From positions 513,482-577,481 of the forward strand of contig JAJDYY010000008.1 of assembly GCA_022824965.1 (NCBI GenBank): a stretch of 64,000 nucleotides of DNA, given 5' to 3'. The translations under genes and the position numbers were made by a program. This DNA is from Gammaproteobacteria bacterium. Its GTDB lineage: Bacteria; Pseudomonadota; Gammaproteobacteria; UBA4575. Below the pieces are notes generated by a model. It made no database searches, was not told where the DNA came from, and saw only the letters and a list, made by a program, of their open reading frames with translations. Of this stretch, positions 18,063 through 27,830 are shown piece after piece; the first letter of the stretch is position 1, and each line of letters opens with the position of its first letter.

Positions 18063-20423
18063 TCACCGGCCGTACTTTGACAGGTGCACCCAGGTGTTGA
18101 TCACCGAGTCCGGATTGAGCGAGATGCTGTCAATGCCCTGCTCGACCAGCCAGTATGCAAATTCCGGGTAATCAGAAGGACCCTGCCCGCAGATACCCAC
18201 GTACTTGCCGGCTTTCCTGCAAGCCTGAATGGCTTGACTGACCAGGCTCAGTACCGCCTCGTTTCTCTCATCAAACTGCCCGGCCACGAGTTCGGAATCC
18301 CGGTCCAGGCCCAGCGTCATTTGCGTGAGGTCATTCGAGCCGATGGAAAACCCATCAAAGTACTGCAGGAAATCCTCCGCCAGTATCGCGTTCGAGGGGA
18401 CTTCGCACATCATGACCACCTTGAGGTCATCCTGCGAGCGTTCCAGCCCGTGTTCGCGCAGCAGTGCAATGACACTTTTTGCCTCCTCCAGGGTGCGCAC
18501 GAAGGGAACCATGATCTGGATATTGGTAAATCCCATTTCATTGCGCACCGTACGCAAGGCCCGGCATTCCATTTCGAAACAGGGTGCAAACAACTCCGAC
18601 AGGTATCTCGACGTACCCCGGTATCCGATCATCGGGTTTTCCTCAGCAGGCTCATACAAGCTTCCGCCCAGCAGATTTGCATACTCGTTTGACTTGAAAT
18701 CCGACAACCGTACCAGGACAGGCTTGCCCTCGAAGGCCGAAGCCAGGGTCGCAATTCCCTCGGTCAGCTTTTCGACAAAAAACGTCTCCGGGTCCGTATA
18801 CGCTGCACTACGCATCTCGATTTGCGCCCTGAGGTCATCGGGCAACTGGTCGAAATCAATGAGCGCACGCGGGTGCACACCGACGGTCTTGTTGATCAGG
18901 AACTCCAGGCGCGCCAGCCCGACACCCGCATTGGGTGTCTGGGAAAAGAAAAAGGCCTGTTCGGGGTCCCCGACGTTCAGCATGATCCTGCACGGAATGT
19001 CGGGCATCCTGTCCAGCTGGGTCCTGTTGATCTCAAATTCGAGAAGGCCTTCATACACGTGGCCCGTATCTCCCTGGGCACAGGATACCGTGATCTCCCG
19101 GGCAGACTGCAGGGCACGGGTGGCATCTTCGCATCCGACGATCGCCGGCACCCCCAGTTCGCGTGCAATGATGGCCGCATGGCAGGTGCGCCCGCCGCGG
19201 TTGGTGACAATGGCCGCAGCGCGTTTCATCACGGGCTCCCAGTGAGGATCTGTCATGTCCGTGACCAATACTTCACCCGCCTGCAACTGTTCGATCTCGG
19301 CCAGTGAAGGAATGACGCGGGCCCTGCCTGCCCCGATGCGCTGCCCGATGCTTCGGCCCGTCACCAGTACTTGCGAGGTCTCTTTCAGCAGGTACTTCTC
19401 GATGACCTTTTGCTCAACGCTCTGCACGGTTTCGGGACGGGCCTGCACGATGTACAGCTGCTGGTCCGACCCGTCCTTGGCCCATTCGATATCCATTGGG
19501 CGCTGGTAATGCCGTTCAATCAACACGGCCATCCGTGCCAGGGCCTCGACATCCGTATCGGAAATACAAAAACGGTTCTGCATGGATTCCGACACGGCTA
19601 CGGTTTCCGTGCCGCTGCCCTCCTCCCTGTAAACCATCTTCTGGAGTTTGCTGCCGCAGGCCCGCCGGATGATTGCCGGACACTCCCGGTCCAGGGCAGC
19701 CTTCGCCACATAAAACTCGTCGGGATTGATCTGGCCCTGCACAATGGTCTCCCCCAGCCCGTAGCCTGCCGTGATGAATACCACGTCCCTGAAGCCCGAT
19801 TCTGTATCCAGGGTAAACATCACGCCGCTGGCTGCCAGATCACTTCGAACCATCTGCTGGATGCCTGCGGACAGTGCAAGCCCGTCGTGCCCGAAGCCCT
19901 TTTCCTCCCGGTAGGCGATGGCGCGGTCGTTAAACAGGGATGCGAATACCTTCTTGACCGCTGCCAGCACGTCGGAGATCCCGCGCACATTCAGGTAACT
20001 CTCCTGCTGGCCTGCAAAGGAAGCCTCCGGCAAGTCTTCCGCGGTGGCCGAAGAACGTACAGCAACGGCCACATCCGGCTGAGTGCGTGCCTCGAGCCCG
20101 CGGTAGGCTTCGGTGACCGCAGTGTGCAGCTCAGGGGGCAACTCGCCCGCCAGCACCCATTCACGTATGGTCTTTCCAACCTGGGTCAGCCGGGGAATAT
20201 CCTCCACGTCCAGTGCATTCAGCTGGCTTGCGATCTTCCGGGTCAGGCCATTGGCTTCCAGGTACATGTGGAAGGCTTCCGATGTCGTCGCAAACCCACC
20301 AGGCACCCGCACACCCAGCGTGTCGAGGTTGCGGATCATCTCGCCCAGGGAGGCATTCTTGCCTCCGACCCGGGCTCCGTCCTTGGCACCAATTTCAGCC
20401 AGATCAATCGTACAGCGGTTCAT
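18063..20423 (-). CDS. ppsA: phosphoenolpyruvate synthase
   Basis: Converts pyruvate and ATP to PEP, AMP and phosphate (gluconeogenesis). The 786-residue protein has the N-terminal ATP-binding domain ([30 protein letters not shown]), the phosphohistidine swivel motif [18 protein letters not shown] with the catalytic His in TCHAA, and the C-terminal PEP/pyruvate TIM barrel ending with [14 protein letters not shown]. Start ATG 20423 ([12 protein letters not shown]) matches the family; there is no Shine-Dalgarno in front of it. It is divergent from ppsR with an 18-bp spacer. Confidence 0.95.
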   Translation of the reverse strand: MNRCTIDLAEIGAKDGARVGGKNASLGEMIRNLDTLGVRVPGGFATTSEAFHMYLEANGLTRKIASQLNALDVEDIPRLTQVGKTIREWVLAGELPPELHTAVTEAYRGLEARTQPDVAVAVRSSATAEDLPEASFAGQQESYLNVRGISDVLAAVKKVFASLFNDRAIAYREEKGFGHDGLALSAGIQQMVRSDLAASGVMFTLDTESGFRDVVFITAGYGLGETIVQGQINPDEFYVAKAALDRECPAIIRRACGSKLQKMVYREEGSGTETVAVSESMQNRFCISDTDVEALARMAVLIERHYQRPMDIEWAKDGSDQQLYIVQARPETVQSVEQKVIEKYLLKETSQVLVTGRSIGQRIGAGRARVIPSLAEIEQLQAGEVLVTDMTDPHWEPVMKRAAAIVTNRGGRTCHAAIIARELGVPAIVGCEDATRALQSAREITVSCAQGDTGHVYEGLLEFEINRTQLDRMPDIPCRIMLNVGDPEQAFFFSQTPNAGVGLARLEFLINKTVGVHPRALIDFDQLPDDLRAQIEMRSAAYTDPETFFVEKLTEGIATLASAFEGKPVLVRLSDFKSNEYANLLGGSLYEPAEENPMIGYRGTSRYLSELFAPCFEMECRALRTVRNEMGFTNIQIMVPFVRTLEEAKSVIALLREHGLERSQDDLKVVMMCEVPSNAILAEDFLQYFDGFSIGSNDLTQMTLGLDRDSELVAGQFDERNEAVLSLVSQAIQACRKAGKYVGICGQGPSDYPEFAYWLVEQGIDSISLNPDSVINTWVHLSKYGR

Positions 20424-20441
20424 ATCGGGTATATTTACTAT
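20424..20441. promoter_or_regulatory. 18-bp divergent spacer with shared -10-like hexamer between ppsA and ppsR
   Basis: The two start codons are 18 bp apart. TATATT at 20430-20435 (AATATA on the minus strand) is exactly centred, with 6 nt to each ATG. Neither gene has a Shine-Dalgarno in this gap. The geometry fits one symmetrical -10 element used in both directions to make leaderless mRNAs starting at or next to each ATG. A TTGTTT at 20454-20459 (minus strand, spacer 18) could be the -35 for ppsA; the + strand -35 is poor. Confidence 0.4.
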
Positions 20442-21299
20442 ATGGCGGCCCAAAAACAAAAGGTGTTTTTCATTTCAGACAGCACGGGGATTACCATCGA
20501 ATCGTTGGGCCAGTCCCTGTTCGCACAATTCCCGGACACTGAATTCGTCAAGACAGTCTTTCCGTTCGTCTCCGATGCACAGGAGGTGCAGCGGGTTATT
20601 GCAAACATCTCAGCTGCCGTGAAGACAGATTCCACGCCGCCGATCGTGTTTACCAGTCTGGCGGACAAGTCTCTGATCGATCTTTTTTTATCCCACGACA
20701 TGCCGGTGCTGGATATTTTCACTACCTTCATCCCGCAACTGGAATCCCGACTGGGCACGAAAGCCAAGCATGCTGTGGGCGAAACGCACGGGGTGGGCAG
20801 TCCGATAAAGTACGTGCAGCGTATCGAGGCCCTGGATTTTACGTTAAACCATGATGATGGTACAAAAATCATCGACCTGGCAAACGCGGATATCGTGCTC
20901 ACGGGAGTATCCAGAAGCGGGAAGACGCCGACCTGCCTGTATCTGGCCATGCATTACAACCTGAAGGCTGCAAACTATCCGCTGGCCGATGCCGACTTTG
21001 AGAGTTCTTCCCTTCCCGGGGCAATCGCGGGCGTTCAGGAACGCGTGTTCGGGCTCACCCTGTCACCCCGCCAATTACACAAGATTCGCGAGGAAAGGAG
21101 GCCCGGAAGCCGGTATGCCTCGCTTGAGCAATGCGAGTATGAAGTGCGCCGTGCAGAAGCCATATTCCGGGCGACACGGCTACCTTACCTGGACAGTACC
21201 TCCATCTCGATCGAGGAGATTGCAACCGCCATTCTTCAACGCCTGAAACTCAGAACCCACAAAAACGACAGCCACCAGCCTGCGTCCCAGGCAAAATAG
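20442..21299 (+). CDS. ppsR: PEP synthase regulatory protein (bifunctional kinase/pyrophosphorylase)
   Basis: DUF299 protein of 285 residues that phosphorylates a threonine of PEP synthase using ADP and removes it with phosphate, switching PEP synthase off and on. The P-loop is [18 protein letters not shown] and the family motif [16 protein letters not shown] follows. The N-terminus [17 protein letters not shown] matches E. coli YdiA/PpsR, so ATG 20442 is the right start; the frame extends upstream through ppsA antisense without meaning. It is directly opposite ppsA, its target. Confidence 0.95.
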   Translation: MAAQKQKVFFISDSTGITIESLGQSLFAQFPDTEFVKTVFPFVSDAQEVQRVIANISAAVKTDSTPPIVFTSLADKSLIDLFLSHDMPVLDIFTTFIPQLESRLGTKAKHAVGETHGVGSPIKYVQRIEALDFTLNHDDGTKIIDLANADIVLTGVSRSGKTPTCLYLAMHYNLKAANYPLADADFESSSLPGAIAGVQERVFGLTLSPRQLHKIREERRPGSRYASLEQCEYEVRRAEAIFRATRLPYLDSTSISIEEIATAILQRLKLRTHKNDSHQPASQAK

Positions 21300-21348
21300 C
21301 GCTGGGGCGATGTCCCCGGTACTGGGAAGCTACCAGGCTTCTCCAGCC

Positions 21349-22248
21349 TCAGAAATGGTAACGAATACCTATTTCTATAAACTGGACGTCAAAGTCGGTT
21401 TTGGTGCTGACCGTGTTGCCAAAGGCATTGCTTCTACCCCTGAATTCCAGGTCATCCGAGGTCTGGTAACGATAACCCAGGCGCAACACGACGTTGTCCT
21501 GCCACTGGTAACTGACCCCCGCTGCTGCCTGGTAGGCAAATACGGTATCCGTCGTAGAAACACCCGGCGCGTATCCTGACGGGAGTGCCGGCCTGACTGC
21601 GAGGTAGGCGTCCCGGGGCACCATCGGGTTCTGTAACAGATACACCTCATCCGCTACGTACTGTGCCAGTGCATTGTCATCATATTCGACGTCGCCAAAG
21701 TCAACCTCAATCACACCGACTCCAACCCCGACATACGGTGTCCACTTGGAACCGAGATCAATGTCATACCACAGATTCAGCATGGCTCCCAACTGTTCAG
21801 CCGAGCCGGAAACCGAAGGATGTGTTTCTCCGGGAACATGTATTGCAGGGAGGTTCCCCTGTGGAGTGGCAATGGTGGTACTCACATCGCTGTAGGTGAG
21901 CTTGTCCACATCAGCCTCCGAGTAGAAAAGTTCAAGCTCGATGCGGATATTGGGAAGAAGCTCGTACCCGATGACACCTTCCAGCTTGTAGCCAGTATCA
22001 TATTTGTTGACGGCTTTCCCCCGGTAGGTACTTGGTGGTACCGGATTGCCGTGCAACAGGCCGGGCGCATTGCTGCCCGTGGTGGTGGTATCCGTATCAT
22101 CGATATACATCACCGGAATGCTTGCTCCGACGTACCATCCCGAGTCTGCAGCGTCCGCTTTCGGCACGCCGATCAGTAAGAGACATGCGGCTGCGGCGAC
22201 CGCGACGATTGAATTGCCTGCTTTTGCAGAGAAAAAGGCCTGTTCCAT
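21349..22248 (-). CDS. outer-membrane beta-barrel protein (OmpW/opacity-like)
   Basis: About 299 residues from ATG 22248 with a signal peptide (hydrophobic AVAAAACLLLIGV, cleavage after PKADA near residue 34). The mature part shows alternating beta-strands and ends in EIGIRYHF, a terminal phenylalanine typical of outer-membrane barrels recognised by Bam. The WYVGASIPVMYIDD start and YVGVGVGVIEV segment resemble small porin/opacity proteins. Ligand unknown. Followed on the same strand by no gene; converges with ppsR 49 bp away. Confidence 0.8.
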   Translation of the reverse strand: MEQAFFSAKAGNSIVAVAAAACLLLIGVPKADAADSGWYVGASIPVMYIDDTDTTTTGSNAPGLLHGNPVPPSTYRGKAVNKYDTGYKLEGVIGYELLPNIRIELELFYSEADVDKLTYSDVSTTIATPQGNLPAIHVPGETHPSVSGSAEQLGAMLNLWYDIDLGSKWTPYVGVGVGVIEVDFGDVEYDDNALAQYVADEVYLLQNPMVPRDAYLAVRPALPSGYAPGVSTTDTVFAYQAAAGVSYQWQDNVVLRLGYRYQTSDDLEFRGRSNAFGNTVSTKTDFDVQFIEIGIRYHF

Positions 22249-22353
22249 GCAACTACCCTCCCCCATTTAGCTTTTCTTACATGCTAGCACACCGGGTCCT
22301 TGTTTTTAATCGCCTGCAGGTTCGCCGGTGGCATGATTCCTCGTATGCAAAGC

Positions 22354-22375
22354 CTTGAAATATATCCATTTCAAG
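22354..22375. repeat. inverted repeat CTTGAAAT-N6-ATTTCAAG
   Basis: Eight-base perfect arms at 22354-22361 and 22368-22375 with a 6-nt loop, about 105 bp upstream of the outer-membrane protein start. No T-run follows, so it is more likely an operator for a dimeric regulator than a terminator. Confidence 0.35.
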
Positions 22376-22579
22376 CCTCGCTACAAGACCCGCAAGAACC
22401 ACGTTGCTCGCTGACACCCTGCATGCAGGACAGCGACATTAAAGTGTTTGAGAATGGTTCCTATTAGCCAACCCGCTCACTGCCGCAAGCCCGGATGGGC
22501 TTGAGCACCAGGGGCAGGTCAATCATCGGCCCCCAAAATGCAGCCAGTCTGGTCTTGCTCTCCCCTTCTGAAGGTATGG

Positions 22580-22735
22580 TAGAATCCGGCGGTTATCCAT
22601 ATCAGGCAGGTACCTTTTCCCGGTCACTTTGGTATCTTGGCGGGCGACCGCGGGTTCTGCAAAATGCAATCAGCCCGTCCTGTAGGTTAAGTAACGCAAG
22701 GCAGCCGTGGCGCTTAGCCAAATGGATGCCAAAAT
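22580..22735 (+). ncRNA. candidate structured noncoding RNA upstream of cyoE
   Basis: A TAGAAT hexamer at 22580-22585 with a weak TTGCTC 19 bp upstream could be a promoter. The predicted transcript begins with GGC and ATCCAT (22588-22600) that pair with ATGGAT-GCC at 22722-22730. Inside are a hairpin AGGTACC/GGTATCT (22608-22637) and nested stems CGGG/CCCG and TGCA/TGCA (22651-22677). Complementary ends and internal stems resemble a small RNA such as 6S, but I cannot match a family. May instead be a leader of the cyoE-cox operon. Confidence 0.25.
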
Positions 22736-23010
22736 ATGTGTTTGTAGTTGTTAGCAGGTTTGGGCGACAGCGCCTTGAGGCTTCAGGAACGAGCCAGGAC
22801 GATAACCTGAACCAGCGATGCTATTTTTAATTCACTTACGAGTAGTTATGCGCAAGGGTGTGCATTTTCTGGATGCTAGGATTTGGCTTGTGAACAACAG
22901 GCCTGCATACGCCTGCACTCACTGACGGACCTGTCACGACCTCAATCCAGCCGACTCAAGATGAAAATACTGTTCATGCGCCATAGGGCTCACCGGGAGT
23001 TTCTTACATT

Positions 23011-23913
23011 GTGAACGCGACCATCACAGCGGTCCGTGACCAGGCAAGCGACTTCGTAGAGCTGTGCAAACCACGGATTACCGTACTTGTGCTGGTGACC
23101 ACGTTTGCAGGAATGTGGCTTGCCGGAAACGGCACGGTTTCCCTGGACCTGGTCTTCTTTACTTTACTGGGTACGGGACTTGCGTCGTCGGCAAGTGGTG
23201 CTTTTAACAACTATGTAGACCGGGAAGTGGACAAACGGATGGCGCGAACACGCATGCGCGCCCTGCCCTGTTCCCGCCTGCATCCGCAACAGGCCTTGTG
23301 GCTGGGCGTAATGCTCAGTCTGTGGTCGTATGCAATTCTCTTTTACCTGGTAAACCCCCTGACCGCGTACCTTGCTGCGGCCACCACATTTTTCTACGTG
23401 ATGGTGTACACCGTTTGGCTGAAACGTTCATCCCCGTTATGCACTGAAATCGGCGGGGTGGCCGGTGCGCTGCCTCCTGTCATAGGCTGGGTAGCCGTTA
23501 CAAATGAAATAGGCATGCCAGCACTGGCGATGTTCGCGATCATGTTCATGTGGCAGCCTCCACATTTCTGGGCGCTGGCCCTTTTGCGAGCCGATGAGTA
23601 CCGTCAAGCCCGCCTGCCCATGCTGCCAGTGACCCACGGACAGCATGCTACCAAGACCCGAATGCTGCTATACACCGTTGCCCTGGTTCCCCTGAGTACA
23701 GCCATGTACTGGCTGCAGGTCGTCGGCCCCCTCTACCTGGTGCTCAGTATCGCGCTCGGAATCACGTACCTGGTTTTGACCATAGACTTTGTTCGCAAGC
23801 CAATCACGCACCAAAGCACGCGCCGGTTGTTCGGGTTCTCCATACTTTACCTGCTGGGTCTATTTACCCTGATATTTGTGGATTGCGGATGCAGTGGCGG
23901 AATTATCTGGTGA
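23011..23913 (+). CDS. cyoE: protoheme IX farnesyltransferase (heme O synthase)
   Basis: UbiA-family membrane prenyltransferase of 300 residues that makes heme O for cytochrome oxidases. The first Asp-rich motif is NNYVDREVDKRM and the second is DEYRQARLPMLP; about eight to nine membrane helices are visible. GTG start at 23011. It opens the cox gene cluster, consistent with supplying the oxidase cofactor; heme A synthase (ctaA) is not in the window. Confidence 0.94.
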   Translation: MNATITAVRDQASDFVELCKPRITVLVLVTTFAGMWLAGNGTVSLDLVFFTLLGTGLASSASGAFNNYVDREVDKRMARTRMRALPCSRLHPQQALWLGVMLSLWSYAILFYLVNPLTAYLAAATTFFYVMVYTVWLKRSSPLCTEIGGVAGALPPVIGWVAVTNEIGMPALAMFAIMFMWQPPHFWALALLRADEYRQARLPMLPVTHGQHATKTRMLLYTVALVPLSTAMYWLQVVGPLYLVLSIALGITYLVLTIDFVRKPITHQSTRRLFGFSILYLLGLFTLIFVDCGCSGGIIW

Positions 23914-23956
23914 GCCCGATGAGCATACTGCAAGTAATGACTAAGGAGTCTTGAAC

Positions 23957-25309
23957 ATGGCCATAGCCATTATATTGATCGTTCTGGTAGTGGGGTCAGT
24001 CGTATTCCATTTCATGAGTCCGTGGTACTTCACGGAGATTGCTTCGAACTGGACCGCCATTGACACGACAGTCACCATTACCTTTATCGTATGCGGTGTG
24101 GTTTTTGTCGCGGCCAACCTGTTCATGGCGTACTGCATTATAAAATACCGCAACAAAGACAAGAACCAGCGCGCCGACTACGAACCTGAAAACAAGAAGC
24201 TGGAGGGCTGGCTCACTGCAATCACCACGGTGGGGGTCGTCGCCATGCTCGCCCCGGGATTGATTGTGTGGGGCAAGTTCGTTTCACCCCCGGAAAATGC
24301 GGCGATCGTCGAGGTGGTTGGACAGCAGTGGCAGTGGAGCTTCCGGTTTCCGGGCAAGGATGGTCAACTGGGTACCACAGACAGCCGAAAGATCAGCATC
24401 GACAACCCCTTCGGCATGAATGATGAAGACCCGTACGGTCAGGATGACATCCTGATCGAAGGCAACGAAGTGCACATTCCCAAAGGCCTTCCAATCAAAT
24501 TCCTGCTGCGCTCCAAAGATGTCCTGCACAACTTCACGGTACCGCAGTTTCGCGTCAAAATGGACCTAGTACCCGGCATGGTGACCTGGCAGTGGCTGAC
24601 CCCCACACGGGTCGGGACGTTCGAAATCCTCTGCGAAGAGTTGTGTGGAATCGGCCACCACACCATGCGCGGCAAGGTCACTGTGGTGGAGGAAGAGCAA
24701 TTTAATACGTGGCTTGCCCAGCAACCGACCTACGCGATGCTGGCGGCCAGGACGGCCGGAAACGCGCAAGCAGGCCAGGCCCAGTACCAGATTTGCGCGG
24801 CCTGCCATGGTGTACAGGGTGAAGGCAACCAGATGCTGAACGCGCCCAAGCTGAGCGGCCAGGAAGACTGGTACCTGAAACGCCAGCTGACGTACTTTAG
24901 AGACGGCATTCGAGGTTCGAATCCCGAAGACGTCCTGGGACAGCAGATGGCACCCATGGCCGCTGGCCTCGTCAACGATGTCTTGATTGATGATCTCGCA
25001 GCCTACATCCAGACGCTTCCGGACGAACCTGCAGAACCGACCGTGCACGGTGACGTGGATAACGGCCAACAGCTGTACATCACCTGCGGCAAGTGTCATG
25101 GCAGGCAGGGCGAAGGCCGCTGGGCGGTGAACGCCCCGCGTCTTGCCGGCATGAGCGACTGGTACCTGGCTGCCCAGCTCAGGAATTTCAAACAGGGTAT
25201 ACGGGGTGCGCACCCGCAGGATGCTACGGGACGACAAATGGAGTCCATGGTACTCAGCCTGGATGACGAGAAAATCAATGACCTGATTGCATACATTAAT
25301 ACGTTCTAG
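23957..25309 (+). CDS. coxB: cytochrome c oxidase subunit II with two fused cytochrome c domains
   Basis: 450-residue protein. Two N-terminal membrane helices (about 1-25 and 30-60), a cupredoxin domain with the CuA site in LCEELCGIGHHTM, then two class I cytochrome c domains with heme motifs CAACH and CGKCH. Most oxidase subunit II proteins have none or one fused cytochrome, so this is a caa3-like electron entry with two hemes in tandem, accepting electrons in the periplasm. The ATG at 23957 is preferred to a TTG at 23951; AAGGAGT stands at 23942-23948. Confidence 0.93.
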   Translation: MAIAIILIVLVVGSVVFHFMSPWYFTEIASNWTAIDTTVTITFIVCGVVFVAANLFMAYCIIKYRNKDKNQRADYEPENKKLEGWLTAITTVGVVAMLAPGLIVWGKFVSPPENAAIVEVVGQQWQWSFRFPGKDGQLGTTDSRKISIDNPFGMNDEDPYGQDDILIEGNEVHIPKGLPIKFLLRSKDVLHNFTVPQFRVKMDLVPGMVTWQWLTPTRVGTFEILCEELCGIGHHTMRGKVTVVEEEQFNTWLAQQPTYAMLAARTAGNAQAGQAQYQICAACHGVQGEGNQMLNAPKLSGQEDWYLKRQLTYFRDGIRGSNPEDVLGQQMAPMAAGLVNDVLIDDLAAYIQTLPDEPAEPTVHGDVDNGQQLYITCGKCHGRQGEGRWAVNAPRLAGMSDWYLAAQLRNFKQGIRGAHPQDATGRQMESMVLSLDDEKINDLIAYINTF

Positions 25310-25394
25310 CAGGCATTGAAGTTCCCAAACCTATTTGAAGACACGATACGAAACGAATACAGTACTCATAGCATAGAGTCGAGGAGAAGCCAGA

Positions 25395-27143
25395 ATGGCG
25401 CACGTTGCATTAGCCGATAAAGAACAAGAACTTGCCCATCCGAAGACATGGATCGGCATGTATGTCTGGAGCCAGGATCACAAGATCATCGGCATCCAGT
25501 ACATCATCACTGCTACCGCGGTCGGTGTGATTGCCCTGATCTTGTCTGGCCTGATGCGACTGCAACTCGGCTTCCCCGGAGTGTTCGATTTCATCCAGCC
25601 CGACGAGTACTACCAGGCCGTCACCATGCACGGCATGATCATGATCGTTTTCATGCTCACAGCATTTTTCCTGGGCGGATTCGGCAATGTTCTTGTTCCA
25701 CTGATGTGCGGAGCCCGCGACATGGCATTCCCGTACATGAACATGCTGAGCTACTGGGTATACCTGCTGTCGGTCATCGTCGTGTGTGCGAGCTTCTTCG
25801 TACCCGAAGGGCCCACAGGGGCAGGTTGGACCCTGTACCCTCCACAGGCCATTACAGAAGGTACGCCGGGTGCGGACTGGGGCATCATCTGCATGACGGT
25901 GTCGCTCGGTCTGTTTGTGGTCGCGTTCACGATGGGCGGGCTGAACTATGTGACGACGGCATTCCAGGCGCGCACGCGCGGCATGACCCTGATGCGCATG
26001 CCCTTGTCGGTATGGGGCATCATCATGGCCACAATTCTGGGCTTGCTGGCCTTCCCGGCACTGCTCGTGAGCGTCATCATGATGACCCTGGACAAGACCC
26101 TGGATACCAGCTTTTTCATGCCGGCAATCTCTTCGCTGGGTGAGAATCTGTCACACGAAGGAGGAAGCCCCATACTGTTCCAGCACCTGTTCTGGTTCTT
26201 CGGTCACCCGGAAGTCTACATCGTGGCACTGCCGGCCTTCGGTATCGTCTCTGACCTGATCAGCACCCACGCACGCAAGAATATCTTCGGGTACCGCATG
26301 ATGGTCTGGGCCATCGTAGCGATCGGGGGCCTGAGCTTCATCGTGTGGGCGCATCACATGTACGTCAGTGGAATGAATCCCTATTTCGGCTTCTTCTTTG
26401 CCACGACCACCCTGATCATTGCTGTACCGACGGCAATCAAGGTGTACAACTGGGTACTCACCCTGTGGCGGGGCAACATCCACCTGACCGTCCCGATGCT
26501 GTTTGCCATCGGCTTCATCTTCACGTTCATTCATGGAGGCATCACCGGGCTGTTCCTGGGCAATGTTGTCGTCGATGTGCCGCTTTCCGACACCTATTTT
26601 GTGGTGGGACACTTTCATATGGTGATGGGCGTGTCGCCCTTCCTCGTAGTATTCGGAGGCATCTATCACTGGTTCCCCCTGCTGACCGGGCGGATGCTCA
26701 ATGACGCGATGGGGAAAATCCATTTCTGGCTGACCTTCCTGGGCACTTATGCGATCTACCTGCCGATGCACTACATCGGCATACTGGGCGTGCCCCGTCG
26801 CTACTATGCCAACGGCACCACAGAGTTTCTGCCAGACAGCGTACATGCTGCGAACTTCAGCATCACGATTGCAGCGCTGGTGGTTGCTGCAGCACAGTTC
26901 CTGTTCCTGATCAATATTTTCTGGAGCCTGTTCAAAGGCAGGAAGTCGCCGCGTAACCCATGGCGAGCCACCACGATCGAGTGGCAAACTCCGGACTACC
27001 CTCCCAAACACGGGAACTGGGGCAAGGAGTTGCCTGTGGTTCACCGCTGGGCCTACTCCTACAGCGTGCCCGGAGCCAAGGAAGACTTCATTCCGCAAAA
27101 CGAGCCCCCCAGCAAATACACCCGGGGCGAAGGCGAAGTTTAG
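25395..27143 (+). CDS. coxA: cytochrome c oxidase subunit I
   Basis: Heme-copper oxidase catalytic subunit, 582 residues, about twelve membrane helices. Low-spin heme and CuB histidines are in AMTMHGMIMIVF-like helix II (TMHGMIM), FGHPEVYIVALP (with the A1-type glutamate of the D channel), WAHHMYVSGMNP and VGHFHMVMGVSP. Reduces O2 to water and pumps protons. A good ribosome site (GAGGAG) lies at 25380-25385. Followed by the subunit III genes after 3 bp. Confidence 0.96.
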   Translation: MAHVALADKEQELAHPKTWIGMYVWSQDHKIIGIQYIITATAVGVIALILSGLMRLQLGFPGVFDFIQPDEYYQAVTMHGMIMIVFMLTAFFLGGFGNVLVPLMCGARDMAFPYMNMLSYWVYLLSVIVVCASFFVPEGPTGAGWTLYPPQAITEGTPGADWGIICMTVSLGLFVVAFTMGGLNYVTTAFQARTRGMTLMRMPLSVWGIIMATILGLLAFPALLVSVIMMTLDKTLDTSFFMPAISSLGENLSHEGGSPILFQHLFWFFGHPEVYIVALPAFGIVSDLISTHARKNIFGYRMMVWAIVAIGGLSFIVWAHHMYVSGMNPYFGFFFATTTLIIAVPTAIKVYNWVLTLWRGNIHLTVPMLFAIGFIFTFIHGGITGLFLGNVVVDVPLSDTYFVVGHFHMVMGVSPFLVVFGGIYHWFPLLTGRMLNDAMGKIHFWLTFLGTYAIYLPMHYIGILGVPRRYYANGTTEFLPDSVHAANFSITIAALVVAAAQFLFLINIFWSLFKGRKSPRNPWRATTIEWQTPDYPPKHGNWGKELPVVHRWAYSYSVPGAKEDFIPQNEPPSKYTRGEGEV

Positions 27144-27146
27144 AAC

Positions 27147-27812
27147 ATGACGGCAACACTGATCGTATTGGCCCTGATCATGGGCGGTGTGGTGTTCTGG
27201 CTCATCTTCCAGACCATCAACGTCCAGCCCTGGGCCGAGGAAGGACCCATCGGCCAGCACCATGCCGGCGGTGCGCATTCCATTCCTGCCGCAAAAATCG
27301 GACTGGTCGTGTTCTTGTGTGTTGCAGCCTCCTTGTTTTCATTGTTTGTCAGCGCCTACTTCCAGCGCATGGATTTCAGTGACTGGCGTCCACTTGCAGA
27401 ACCCGACATTCTTTGGTTCAACACAGCCCTTTTGATCCTGGGGAGCCTGTTCTTCCAGCGCGCACGCAATTCCGTGGTCAATGGCCAGATCAAAGGTGTC
27501 CGGACAAACCTGCTGGTTGCGGGACTTCTCACCTTTGCCTTCATTGCGGGACAGTTATGGGCCTGGCAAGGCCTGCAGGAACAAGGCTACTTTCTGTCCA
27601 CAAATCCGGCCAATTCCTTCTTTTATGTGTTAACGGCAATACATGCACTGCACATGCTCGGCGGGCTTTGGGTCTGGAGCACAACGGTCTTTAAATTACA
27701 GAATCAAGTCGAAGTGTATAAGGTTCGCATGAGCGTAGAGCTGTGTACCATTTACTGGCATTTTCTGCTGCTGGTCTGGCTGGGCCTGTTCGCGTTACTG
27801 CTATCGACTTAA
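27147..27812 (+). CDS. first cytochrome c oxidase subunit III-like protein
   Basis: 221-residue membrane protein. One N-terminal helix (about 3-25) and a histidine-rich loop (QHHAGGAHS) precede five helices resembling the core of heme-copper oxidase subunit III: FVLTAIHALHMLGGLWVW-like segment and ELCTIYWHFLLLVWLGLF at the end. It stands directly before a second subunit III gene. The pair could together make an extended subunit III or one could be an assembly component; which one is the true subunit is not decidable from sequence. Confidence 0.85.
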   Translation: MTATLIVLALIMGGVVFWLIFQTINVQPWAEEGPIGQHHAGGAHSIPAAKIGLVVFLCVAASLFSLFVSAYFQRMDFSDWRPLAEPDILWFNTALLILGSLFFQRARNSVVNGQIKGVRTNLLVAGLLTFAFIAGQLWAWQGLQEQGYFLSTNPANSFFYVLTAIHALHMLGGLWVWSTTVFKLQNQVEVYKVRMSVELCTIYWHFLLLVWLGLFALLLST

Positions 27813-27830
27813 AAAGGGGACAAGGAGAAC

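Larger units (their letters stand above)
22249..23010. other. 762-bp intergenic region upstream of cyoE
   Basis: No protein-coding frame I can support. It contains an inverted repeat near 22354-22375 and a candidate structured RNA at about 22580-22735, both listed separately. An open frame at 22495-22830 lacks a ribosome site and any recognisable homology and is not called. Confidence 0.4.

Noticed and set aside
19371..20441. Long + strand open frame in front of ppsR
   Set aside because: It is the antisense of ppsA; homology of PpsR begins only at 20442.
22495..22830. 111-residue open frame upstream of cyoE
   Set aside because: No ribosome site, low-complexity amino-acid pattern, no homology, and it overlaps the candidate RNA structure.
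24911..24930. GGTTCGAATCCC, resembling a tRNA T-loop
   Set aside because: It lies inside coxB in frame and no acceptor or anticodon stem can be drawn around it.
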